From: an uncultured bacterium
GTDB taxonomy: Bacteria > Cyanobacteriota > Vampirovibrionia > Gastranaerophilales > Gastranaerophilaceae
Direction of reading: 5' to 3'
Assembly (NCBI GenBank): GCA_902788575.1
Contig: CADAKY010000006.1
Span: 62,001-126,000 of the forward strand
Length of the DNA: 64,000 nt
Part shown: positions 17,329 to 24,602 of the stretch, one piece after another
How the letters are laid out: each line of letters opens with the position of its first letter
Numbering within the stretch: position 1 is the first letter of the stretch
Made by a program: the position numbers and the translations under genes
Notes under the pieces: model-generated
What the model was told of the DNA's origin: nothing
Database searches by the model: none
What the model saw: only the letters and a program-made list of their open reading frames with translations

Positions 17329-17379
17329 TTACTTCTTTTCTTCCTTTTACCTCGCAAATAAAAGGAAGAAAAGAAGTAA
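17329..17379. repeat. 21-bp polypyrimidine hairpin with CCTCGCAAA loop
   Basis: Perfect inverted repeat 17329-17349 / 17359-17379 with a 9-nt loop. The loop matches the complement of the 17035-17077 loop at seven of nine positions, so the two loops could contact each other. Confidence 0.85.
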
Positions 17380-17560
17380 ATACAAAATTGACAAAGTTGT
17401 TTTAATTCTTTTTGTCGGGTTAAAACCTGACTCGCAAAAAAAGAGAAAAAAGAAATGAAAGTGCCAAACTAACAAATAGAAAAATGAAAAGTAAAAGCTA
17501 TTTTCAAGCTGCGCTTGAATTTTTTACAACAAAAGAAATATTCTGATGAATAACAGTTAT

Positions 17561-17899
17561 TTATCTTTTAAAAATAAAAAATACCGCTAAAACAATAAAA
17601 ATAAATCCTACAAGATAGTTCCATTTAAATTGTTCTTTTAAATATAAAACCGAAAAGAAAGAAAATACCAGAAGTGTGATAACTTCCTGAATTGTCTTTA
17701 GCTGAGTTGCATTATAGCAATCGTACCCGATTCTGTTTGCCGGAACCTGAAAACAATATTCAAAAAATGCAATTCCCCAGCTTACAAGTACAACTATCAC
17801 TAATGGCATTGCTCTGAATTTAAGGTGTCCGTACCAAGCAAATGTCATAAATATATTTGATATCAAAAGTAATACTATCGGTGCAATGTGTCTTATCAT
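17561..17899 (-). CDS. DUF486/DMT-family small membrane protein
   Basis: 112 residues with four predicted membrane helices (about 5-20, 32-48, 70-86 and 95-109) and the family signature EYCFQVPANRIGY followed by TQLKTIQEVITL. This is the DUF486 family, small relatives of drug/metabolite transporters; the substrate is unknown. The stop codon lies 9 bp from the right end of the inverted-repeat element. TACAAT sits exactly 6 nt before the ATG with no ribosome site. It is divergent from uvrB. Confidence 0.85.
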   Translation of the reverse strand: MIRHIAPIVLLLISNIFMTFAWYGHLKFRAMPLVIVVLVSWGIAFFEYCFQVPANRIGYDCYNATQLKTIQEVITLLVFSFFSVLYLKEQFKWNYLVGFIFIVLAVFFIFKR

Positions 17900-17905
17900 A
17901 AGCTA

Positions 17906-17911
17906 ATTGTA
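17906..17911 (-). promoter_or_regulatory. -10 box of the DUF486 gene, leaderless type
   Basis: TACAAT on the minus strand, exactly 6 nt from the ATG at 17899. Confidence 0.55.
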
Positions 17912-17951
17912 ACACAAATTTTTACCGCATGTCCTTTAACAAGCTCTATGA

Positions 17952-17957
17952 TATAAT
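17952..17957 (+). promoter_or_regulatory. -10 box of uvrB, leaderless type
   Basis: TATAAT exactly 6 nt before the uvrB ATG. No Shine-Dalgarno sequence fits in the gap. Confidence 0.7.
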
Positions 17958-17963
17958 TTGGTT

Positions 17964-19946
17964 ATGGAAAGAAAGTTTGAAATTGTTTCAAAATACAAAC
18001 CCTCCGGCGACCAGCCCAAAGCTATTGAAAAGCTTGTTGAGGGATTAAAAAACGGTGATGATGCGCAAACACTTTTGGGTATTACAGGTTCAGGTAAAAC
18101 TTTTACAATAGCCAACGTTATCGAAAGAATCCAAAAACCCACGCTTATCATTGCGCACAACAAAACTCTTGCCGCGCAATTGTATAACGAATTTAAAGAA
18201 CTTTTTCCTAATAACGCTGTTGAATATTTTATCTCATATTATGATTATTATCAGCCGGAAGCTTATATTCCGAGAACAGATACATATATAGAAAAATCCG
18301 CAAGTATAAATGAAGAAATCGACCGTTTAAGACATAATACAACCAGAAGTCTGTATGAAAGAAATGACGTAATAATTGTCGCATCTGTTAGCTGTATATA
18401 CGGTTTAGGTTTACCGGAAAGCTATTTCAAAGGTACGATTAAAGTTTCTGTCGGAGACCAATTAGAACGCAACGAACTTATTAAACATCTTGTTATGACA
18501 CAATATACAAGAAACGACCTTGTACTGGAGCGTTCCACCTTCAGAGCAAGAGGCGACATATTAGAAATCATGCCTGCGTATGAAAAAATCATCACAAGGA
18601 TTTACTTCTTCGGAGACGAAGTAGAAAAGATTGTAAGAATCGACAATCTTACAGGTGAAATCCTTGAAGCGCCGGAATCCGTAATGATTTATCCTGCCGT
18701 ACACTACATCTCTTATGATGAAAACGAAGATGAAACAATTGCCATGATTCGCGCCGAGCTTAAAAATCGTGTACAGGAATTGGAAAGCGAAAACAAGATT
18801 CTTGAATCTCAAAGGCTTCAGCAGAGGGTAAAATACGATATCGAAATGATTAAGGAAATGGGATACTGTTCAGGAATAGAAAATTACTCCCGTATAATCG
18901 AGCGCCGTCCTGTAGGTTCTGCGCCGGCAACACTTTTAGACTATTTCCAGAGTGATTTCCTGACCGTTATTGATGAATCCCACGTAACAATTCCTCAATT
19001 AAACGGAATGTACCACGGAGACGCTTCACGAAAGCAGGTGCTTGTAGATTTCGGTTTCAGGCTCCCTTGTGCCAAGGATAACCGCCCGTTAAAAAGTGAA
19101 GAATTTTTTGCAAAAGTCGGACAAAAAATTTATATCTCAGCAACACCAGCGGATTTTGAAAAAAATACTTCTGAACAAATTGTTGAACAAATTATTCGTC
19201 CTACAGGACTTGTAGACCCGAAAATAAGCGTACGACCAATAGAAACACAGATTGATGATTTAAAAGCAGAAATATCAAAACGTGCAAAAAAAGACGAACG
19301 AGTCTTAATTACAACACTCACAAAACGTATGGCAGAAGATTTATGCGACTATTTTCTTCAAGACGGCATAAGGGTCAGATATCTTCACAGCGGGATTAAA
19401 TCAATAGAACGCGTTGAGATTCTGCGTGATTTAAGGCTGGGTGAATTTGATGTCCTAATAGGTGTAAACCTTCTGAGAGAAGGGCTGGACATTCCTGAAG
19501 TTTCACTTGTGGCAATTATGGATGCCGACAAGGAAGGATTTTTGAGGTCTGAAACAAGTCTTATTCAAACAATCGGACGTGCTGCCCGTAACGCTTGCGG
19601 TGAAGTAATTATGTACGCAGACAAAATTACGGATTCTATGCAGAGAGCAATTGACGAAACAAACAGAAGGCGTGAAATTCAGCTCGAATACAACAAAAAA
19701 TACGGAATTATCCCTCAAACAATTAAAAAACCGATTGAAAACAATCTGTTATCTCTTGTCGCAAGCTATCGAGATTTGGAAGATATCGTTGCGGAAGAAA
19801 TGGTTGATTTGGGTATTGAAAAGAAAGATTTGCCAAAACTCATTTCCAAACTCGAAAAAGATATGCATAAAGCCGCAAAAATTCTTGACTTTGAACGCGC
19901 AGCGGAAATCAGAGACCAGCTTAAAAAATTACGTGAAATGGTTTAG
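17964..19946 (+). CDS. uvrB: Excinuclease ABC subunit B
   Basis: 660 residues from the ATG at 17964. Walker [13 protein letters not shown] near residue 38; the beta-hairpin region [20 protein letters not shown], which inserts between DNA strands; DEAD-like box VIDESH; helicase motif [11 protein letters not shown]; and a C-terminal UVR motif ([20 protein letters not shown]) that contacts UvrC. Length and motifs are complete. It works with UvrA and UvrC, not in this window, in nucleotide excision repair. It converges with radA, with 3 bp between stop codons. Confidence 0.97.
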   Translation: MERKFEIVSKYKPSGDQPKAIEKLVEGLKNGDDAQTLLGITGSGKTFTIANVIERIQKPTLIIAHNKTLAAQLYNEFKELFPNNAVEYFISYYDYYQPEAYIPRTDTYIEKSASINEEIDRLRHNTTRSLYERNDVIIVASVSCIYGLGLPESYFKGTIKVSVGDQLERNELIKHLVMTQYTRNDLVLERSTFRARGDILEIMPAYEKIITRIYFFGDEVEKIVRIDNLTGEILEAPESVMIYPAVHYISYDENEDETIAMIRAELKNRVQELESENKILESQRLQQRVKYDIEMIKEMGYCSGIENYSRIIERRPVGSAPATLLDYFQSDFLTVIDESHVTIPQLNGMYHGDASRKQVLVDFGFRLPCAKDNRPLKSEEFFAKVGQKIYISATPADFEKNTSEQIVEQIIRPTGLVDPKISVRPIETQIDDLKAEISKRAKKDERVLITTLTKRMAEDLCDYFLQDGIRVRYLHSGIKSIERVEILRDLRLGEFDVLIGVNLLREGLDIPEVSLVAIMDADKEGFLRSETSLIQTIGRAARNACGEVIMYADKITDSMQRAIDETNRRREIQLEYNKKYGIIPQTIKKPIENNLLSLVASYRDLEDIVAEEMVDLGIEKKDLPKLISKLEKDMHKAAKILDFERAAEIRDQLKKLREMV

Positions 19947-19949
19947 ATT

Positions 19950-21311
19950 TTATTTGGTAATCCCTTTAGTTATTGCTTCCAAAATTCGGCGAATTTTTAT
20001 AACCTCTATTCCTTCAAATTTTTCCTGAACGTCATTTGCATCAGGAATAATTATACGTTTAAAACCTAATTTTTGAGCTTCAGTTATGCGTTTTTCTATA
20101 TGATTAACCGCTCTTATTTCTCCGGAAAGTCCCAATTCACCAACTATTGCTGTTGATAAATCAAAAACAACATCCCTTACACAGGTTACAATTGCAAGTG
20201 CTATTCCCAAATCTGCAGCAGGTTCATCAACATCAATTCCGCCGATAACATTTACATAAACATCTTGTTTCGAAAGGTTTAGCCCGATTCTTTTTTCCAA
20301 AACCGCAAGAATTTGAAGAACTCTGCCGGTATCAACACCATTTGCAACCCTTCTTGGAGCCGGATAAGGTGTTGTACCCACCAAAGCTTGAATTTCCACC
20401 AATAGCGGACGTGTACCTTCATTTGTAACAATAATGGTACTTCCGGGGGTTTGGGTTTGTGAATATTCCTTTAGAAATAATTGACTGGGATTTAAAACTT
20501 CCTTTAAACCTTTTGCACCCATCTCAAAAATTCCGACTTCTGAAGTATTACCAAATCTGTTTTTAATTGAACGAAGTATTCTGTATGTCTTGTATTTATC
20601 CCCTTCAAACTGGATTACAGTATCTACCATGTGTTCAAGAACTTTAGGACCGGCAATGTTACCTTCTTTTGTAACATGCCCGATTACAATAATAGAAATA
20701 TTTTCGCTCTTTGCTGTTCCCATCAGCGAATTACAACACTCTCTTATCTGAGAGACACTGCCTGCCGAACTTTGAATTTGAGATGTATAAATTGCCTGAA
20801 TACTGTCTACGATTACTAAATCGGGCTTTAGAGCTTCAATATTCTTCTTTATTAATTCTAAATTTGTCTGAGGGTAAATGTAGAGATTATCTGATTTTAC
20901 CCCGAGTCTCTCAGCTCTCAGCTTAACCTGTGAGGCAGATTCTTCTGCAGACACATACAAAACTTTTTTTCCTGCATTACACAATTCACCGGAAGTTTGC
21001 AAAAGAATTGTAGATTTACCTATTCCCGGGTCTCCGGCAATAAGAATCAGAGAACCCTGAACAATCCCGCCTCCAAGAACTCTGTCAAATTCTGAAATGT
21101 TTGTTGAAAGTCTTATTTCTGAATTCATCTCAATTTGAGAAAGTTTCATCGGAGGGTTTGAATCAAGAATTTCATTCTCACTTTTCGCTGACGGTGCATC
21201 AATTTCTTCTACAAAAGAACCCCAGCTTCCGCACTCGGGACACTTACCCAAATAACCGGCAGTCTCATATCCGCAGTTTTGACAAACATATTTTGACTTA
21301 ACTTTTGCCAT
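19950..21311 (-). CDS. radA: DNA repair protein RadA/Sms
   Basis: 453 residues. N-terminal zinc finger CxxC...CPEC (YVCQNCGYE and GKCPECGSWG), RecA-like ATPase with Walker A GDPGIGKST, the RadA-specific KNRFG motif (SIKNRFGNTSEVGIFEM), and a C-terminal Lon-protease-like domain (VNVIGGIDVDEPAADLGIA) without proteolytic role. It drives branch migration in recombination. It begins 3 nt after the LysM gene on the same strand and probably shares its transcript. Confidence 0.95.
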   Translation of the reverse strand: MAKVKSKYVCQNCGYETAGYLGKCPECGSWGSFVEEIDAPSAKSENEILDSNPPMKLSQIEMNSEIRLSTNISEFDRVLGGGIVQGSLILIAGDPGIGKSTILLQTSGELCNAGKKVLYVSAEESASQVKLRAERLGVKSDNLYIYPQTNLELIKKNIEALKPDLVIVDSIQAIYTSQIQSSAGSVSQIRECCNSLMGTAKSENISIIVIGHVTKEGNIAGPKVLEHMVDTVIQFEGDKYKTYRILRSIKNRFGNTSEVGIFEMGAKGLKEVLNPSQLFLKEYSQTQTPGSTIIVTNEGTRPLLVEIQALVGTTPYPAPRRVANGVDTGRVLQILAVLEKRIGLNLSKQDVYVNVIGGIDVDEPAADLGIALAIVTCVRDVVFDLSTAIVGELGLSGEIRAVNHIEKRITEAQKLGFKRIIIPDANDVQEKFEGIEVIKIRRILEAITKGITK

Positions 21312-21314
21312 AAC

Positions 21315-21875
21315 TTAGTTTACACTTTTAATCGGTATAATAAGCTTTTGACCAATAGATAAAGCATTCGGGTTAGCCATTTTGTTAGCCTCCTGAATCA
21401 ATGTAACTTTTTCCATATCAAAAGCACCGTAAAATCTTATTACAATACTTTCTAAGGTGTCACCCTCTTTTACAGTATATTCTTCATTTAAAGACACCGG
21501 CGCTTTTTTAGATGCACTGTCTGCCGGAATAAATCTAAACTTTCCTGAATCTTTTGCAGCTGCAGGCGTCTTTGGCGCAACAATCGTATCGTCTTTTGGA
21601 GTTGAAATATTAATCAAAAGACTTACGAATGTTGTAATAATCAAAGTTATAATAACACCGGCAACAAGTCCCGTTACAAAATAAACCTGAGGAGCTTTTT
21701 CGTTTCTTTGCTGTTTTACACCGAAAGATTGCCACAAAGCATCAAGTTCTCTGTTTTTACTTTGTTTTCTGTAAAAATCTTCATCCTGATGGTCTCTGTT
21801 ATAACGGTTAAGAGCTTCCATCATTGCAACTTTTTCTCTTGTAATGTTTGATCTTCTTAGTGTTGTGCTTTTCAT
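21315..21875 (-). CDS. Membrane-anchored LysM protein
   Basis: 186 residues. A basic cytoplasmic part (about 1-64), one membrane helix (about 67-90, FVTGLVAGVIITLIITTFVS), an Ala/Pro/Ser-rich linker, and one LysM domain at about 132-183 (EYTVKEGDTLESIVIRFYG to IGQKLIIPI). LysM binds peptidoglycan, so the protein should link the inner membrane to the wall. GAGGAG precedes the ATG. It is placed directly upstream of radA. Confidence 0.85.
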   Translation of the reverse strand: MKSTTLRRSNITREKVAMMEALNRYNRDHQDEDFYRKQSKNRELDALWQSFGVKQQRNEKAPQVYFVTGLVAGVIITLIITTFVSLLINISTPKDDTIVAPKTPAAAKDSGKFRFIPADSASKKAPVSLNEEYTVKEGDTLESIVIRFYGAFDMEKVTLIQEANKMANPNALSIGQKLIIPIKSVN

Positions 21876-21976
21876 AACTCCTCACTACTTTTAGGGTATT
21901 CTACACTACCCTTATCATAGAATTTAGCATAAATGCCAAACCTGTGCAAATTTGTTAAGAAAATTGTAAAGATTTA

Positions 21977-22831
21977 TTAAGAATTTATTGAAAAGTAAAC
22001 TTCCTTCAATCGTTTCTTGCTTATATGTGTATAAAGCTGGGTCGTTGAAACGTCGCTGTGTCCTAAAAGTTCTTGTACTATTCTCAAATCCGCACCGTTT
22101 TCCAGCAGGTGTGTTGCAAAACTGTGACGAAGAGTGTGAGGAGAAATGTTTTTATGTATAAGTTTTCCCTGATTGTGTATAAATGTGTACACAAACTGTC
22201 TGTTTACAATTTTTCCGGTTTCTGAAATGAGAAGTTTTTTAGTATCAAGATTGTATTTTTTTAAGATAAGTTCTCTTTTGGGCAAATATTCCTGAACAAC
22301 TTGTTTTGCAGTATTCCCGATTGGTATAATTCTTTCCTTGGAGCCTTTTCCGAAACATCTTATATATTTGGAATTTAAGTCAATATCAGTTGTTTTAAGA
22401 TTTACAAGTTCCGAAACCCGAAGTCCTGCGCTGTACAACAATTCCATCATTACATGCTCTAAAAGAGTCAAATTATTATGAAGCATTTCTTCAATTTCTT
22501 TTACAGTACAAACTTTTGGCAGTCTTTGCGGAACCTTTGGCTGTTCCAGCGTTGCAGCCGGATTTTTTTCAATTATACCAATTGCGTTTGCCCATTTGAA
22601 AAAACCTCTTAAAGATGCAACTTTTCTAATGATGCTTGTCGGTGCAAATCGGTTTTCTCTAAGGGAGCGGATATAAGAATTTATAGTAAGCCGGTCAATT
22701 TCTTTTATATCGTTAATATTCATTTTGTCGGAAAAATTCTCAATATCACGTCTGTAGGCATCAATCGTATTTTGCGACAAACCCTTTTCAAGCTCTAAAT
22801 ATTCTAAATATTCACCGATTGTCTGGTACAT
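21977..22831 (-). CDS. xerD: Tyrosine recombinase, XerC/XerD type
   Basis: 284 residues from the ATG at 22831, which has AAGGAT in front; longer starts run into unlikely sequence. N-terminal SAM-like domain (IGEYLEYLELEKGLSQNTIDAY) and C-terminal catalytic domain with Arg in YSAGLRVSEL, HTLRHSFATHL (HxxR), GHSDVSTTQLYTH (His and nucleophile Tyr). Length and motifs fit chromosomal dimer resolvase rather than a phage integrase, and no mobile cargo is adjacent. Whether it is XerC or XerD cannot be decided here. Confidence 0.88.
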   Translation of the reverse strand: MYQTIGEYLEYLELEKGLSQNTIDAYRRDIENFSDKMNINDIKEIDRLTINSYIRSLRENRFAPTSIIRKVASLRGFFKWANAIGIIEKNPAATLEQPKVPQRLPKVCTVKEIEEMLHNNLTLLEHVMMELLYSAGLRVSELVNLKTTDIDLNSKYIRCFGKGSKERIIPIGNTAKQVVQEYLPKRELILKKYNLDTKKLLISETGKIVNRQFVYTFIHNQGKLIHKNISPHTLRHSFATHLLENGADLRIVQELLGHSDVSTTQLYTHISKKRLKEVYFSINS

Positions 22832-22901
22832 CTGAATCCTTCTGTTTTCTTTTAATATACCACATTTTTGTCTTTTGCATGAACACGTGAGTGTTAAATT
22901 C

Positions 22902-22938
22902 ACCCCTCACCCCAGCCCTCTCCCTCAAGGGGCGAGGG
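22902..22938. repeat. Palindromic GC-rich repeat, compact copy
   Basis: ACCCCTCACC at 22902-22911 and the 21-bp core at 22918-22938, the same core as at 12736-12756. Only 6 nt separate the two boxes here, against about 40 in the other copies. The rest of the 248-bp gap (22832-23079) is pyrimidine-rich and holds nothing else recognised. Confidence 0.75.
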
Positions 22939-23079
22939 AGTGATATAACATTATTTTCAACTTTCCACTTTCCATTTTCAATTCTTCATTCTCCCCCCCT
23001 TCTACTTCACAAAAATCAAAACGCGTGTTATAATAAATATATACTTTGGAGTTATATGTAAAGAAAGCGAGGATGGTCC

Positions 23080-23358
23080 GTGAGAAAGTTTTTAAGTAAT
23101 TTTTGCTATTGCAAGAGCGGTTTTTCATTAATGGAACTAATGATTGTGCTTTTGGTTGTTTCAATTATTGCGGCAGCTACAGCACCTATGATTGCGAGAA
23201 AATCAGCACGTTCAGCCGGAGGAAGCGGCAGCGCAATCAGTTTTTTGGGAATCGGGAATAATTTCGGCAACAACGGTGACGGTTCACTTATTTTAGGTGA
23301 TACACAACATCGTAATTCTAAATTATATATTGATTTGGATGGCAAAATTATCATATAG
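23080..23358 (+). CDS. Prepilin-like N-terminal part of a frameshifted S74 protein
   Basis: 92 residues from a GTG with GCGAGG in front. It has a type IV prepilin leader, KSGFSLMELMIVLLVVSIIA: cleavage after Gly, then Phe and Glu at +5, and a hydrophobic helix. A Gly-rich stretch follows (ISFLGIGNNFGNNGDGSLIL), then a TAG stop. The similar, repeat-rich sequence goes on at once in the -1 frame (23343 onward), so this is most likely the front half of one gene broken by a single-base shift at the AAAA run at 23344-23347. Both halves would make a pilin-anchored protein of about 430 residues. Confidence 0.7.
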   Translation: MRKFLSNFCYCKSGFSLMELMIVLLVVSIIAAATAPMIARKSARSAGGSGSAISFLGIGNNFGNNGDGSLILGDTQHRNSKLYIDLDGKIII

Positions 23359-24380
23359 GTTTTGGTAATAATGGTTTGCTTGGTTATTTGAAATTTGGAG
23401 ACAATCATGGAGTTGTCTTAGGTTCCGGAAATGCAAGTGCTACAGGTGATAATTCTATCGCTATAGGAACTGATGCAATCGCAAGCGGAGAAGACTCTGT
23501 TGCAATCGGACATAATGCAAGTACAGGTAATAATGCTCATTGTGTAGTAATATCAACAGGAAATCCAATTGGAAATGGTAATCTTGGTGCAAATACTATT
23601 GTCTTAGGTGGTGAAAATGATACAGTCGTTATTCCAGGGAAATTAAAAGCAAATAATATAGATTTTTCAGGTTTAAGCGGTAATGAACACGGGACGGTAG
23701 TTCTTGGTAATGAAAATACAACTTTTTATATGCCCGGCAATCTTGTTATTAACGGTTCTACTATTTTAGGCTGGCAAGGCGGTGAATCTAATAAGGGTAA
23801 AACCGGTGCTGGAATATACTTTAGAGAATCTGGTGTTCAGGATGATAATCAGGGAGATATGGTAAAATTTGGATATGGTGGTAGGGATAAAGTAATGAGA
23901 GTTGATAATTATAACAAAGAAGTATCAGTTGGAGAATTTCCAGTTTGGCATGAAACATGTGACCGTCGTTTGAAGAATGTCGGCGAAAAGTTCACAGGCG
24001 GGCTGGATGAGATTAAAAAATTAGATTTATACAATTTCACATTCAAGTCTGATAAAACCAAGACTCCTCAGGTTGGTGTAATGGCGCAGGATTTGCAAAA
24101 AGTTTTCCCGAATTCCGTTTGGGAAGGTGCTGACAAATATCTCCGCATACGCTGGGATGAAATGTTCTATGCTGTAATCAATGCGGTTAAAGAATTGGAT
24201 ACAAAGATTACAACAGCGGTTGAAGAAATAAAAGCTAATACTGATAAAACAGAAGAGCTTCAGGCTCATTTGGATGAAGAAAGAGAAATTAACAAGTCTC
24301 AGCAAAAGGTTATAGAAAATCTTGAAAAAAGAATTGCAAAGCTTGAAAAGAAAAGAGAATTCAAGCAAAAGCAAGAATAA
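23343..24380 (+). CDS. YadA-like repeat and peptidase S74 chaperone part of the frameshifted gene
   Basis: The frame is open before any good start codon, as expected for the second half of a broken gene. It has trimeric-autotransporter-type head repeats (NSIAIGTDAIASGEDSVAIG), Gly/Asn-rich beta sequence, and a C-terminal S74 intramolecular chaperone domain (RRLKNVGEKFTGGLDEIKKL, GVMAQDLQKVFPNSVWEG), ending in a coiled coil. S74 domains help trimeric fibres fold and then cut themselves off with a Ser-Lys pair; the Ser position before DRRLK is Cys here. A terminator follows at 24419. Confidence 0.7.
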   Translation, partial: QNYHIGFGNNGLLGYLKFGDNHGVVLGSGNASATGDNSIAIGTDAIASGEDSVAIGHNASTGNNAHCVVISTGNPIGNGNLGANTIVLGGENDTVVIPGKLKANNIDFSGLSGNEHGTVVLGNENTTFYMPGNLVINGSTILGWQGGESNKGKTGAGIYFRESGVQDDNQGDMVKFGYGGRDKVMRVDNYNKEVSVGEFPVWHETCDRRLKNVGEKFTGGLDEIKKLDLYNFTFKSDKTKTPQVGVMAQDLQKVFPNSVWEGADKYLRIRWDEMFYAVINAVKELDTKITTAVEEIKANTDKTEELQAHLDEEREINKSQQKVIENLEKRIAKLEKKREFKQKQE

Positions 24381-24418
24381 ATGAGTATAAAATTTAATAG
24401 CCTCTCACGGGCTAACAT

Positions 24419-24451
24419 TGGGCAGAGTACTCCATTCTGCCCATTTTTTTT
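24419..24451 (+). terminator. Rho-independent terminator
   Basis: TGGGCAGA/TCTGCCCA stem, 9-nt loop, then a run of eight Ts. Confidence 0.9.
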
Positions 24452-24484
24452 GAGAAAATATCAGCAAATTTACGTTATTTAAAC

Positions 24485-24602
24485 TTTGTGTTAAACTGTT
24501 TTATGTAATAGTTAAGGGGATCCACCCAGGGGGCAAATAGGCGGGTAGGTGTGACTACAAGCCAAAAGTATAAAAATTTGCCCGCACAAGAAAGGATAGA
24601 AA
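24485..24602 (+). promoter_or_regulatory. Promoter and structured leader of thrS
   Basis: TTTGTG and TATGTAAT suggest a start near 24515, giving a leader of about 85 nt. GGGCAAAT (24531-24538) can pair with ATTTGCCC (24576-24583), while GCGGG (24541-24545) can pair with CCCGC (24581-24585); these two stems exclude each other. GTAG-GTGTGA-CTAC forms a small hairpin inside. This fits translational or transcriptional control of thrS but matches no known riboswitch I can name. AAAGGAT is the ribosome site. Confidence 0.45.

Larger units (their letters stand above)
16948..17552. mobile_element. 605-bp MITE-like element with perfect 31-bp terminal inverted repeats
   Basis: Bases 16948-16978 are the exact reverse complement of 17522-17552. 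The interior has no convincing gene; a 71-codon frame at 17243-17458 is mostly Lys/Ser/Phe low complexity. It is full of hairpins: a 17-bp stem at 17035-17077, AAAGCACC/GGTGCTTT (17097-17104/17151-17158), TTCGGC-TTT-GCCGAA at 17248-17262, GCCC-GCAA-GGGC inside 17271-17286, and a 21-bp stem at 17329-17379. No target-site duplication could be recognised. It fills the whole gap between rimO and the DUF486 gene. Confidence 0.75.

Noticed and set aside
17243..17458. 71-codon open frame inside the inverted-repeat element
   Set aside because: It is low complexity (Lys, Ser, Phe) and runs through the 21-bp hairpin arms; it reflects the polypyrimidine repeats rather than a protein.
16948..17552. Insertion sequence with its own transposase
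   Set aside because: No DDE, HUH or serine recombinase motif occurs in any frame of the element, so only a non-autonomous element can be claimed.
21977..22831. Phage or integrative-element integrase
   Set aside because: The length, motifs and housekeeping neighbours fit a XerC/XerD protein, and no att sites or cargo were seen around it.
24485..24602. T-box or other named riboswitch before thrS
   Set aside because: No T-box sequence and no terminator/antiterminator pair were seen; only a generic switch-like fold can be supported.
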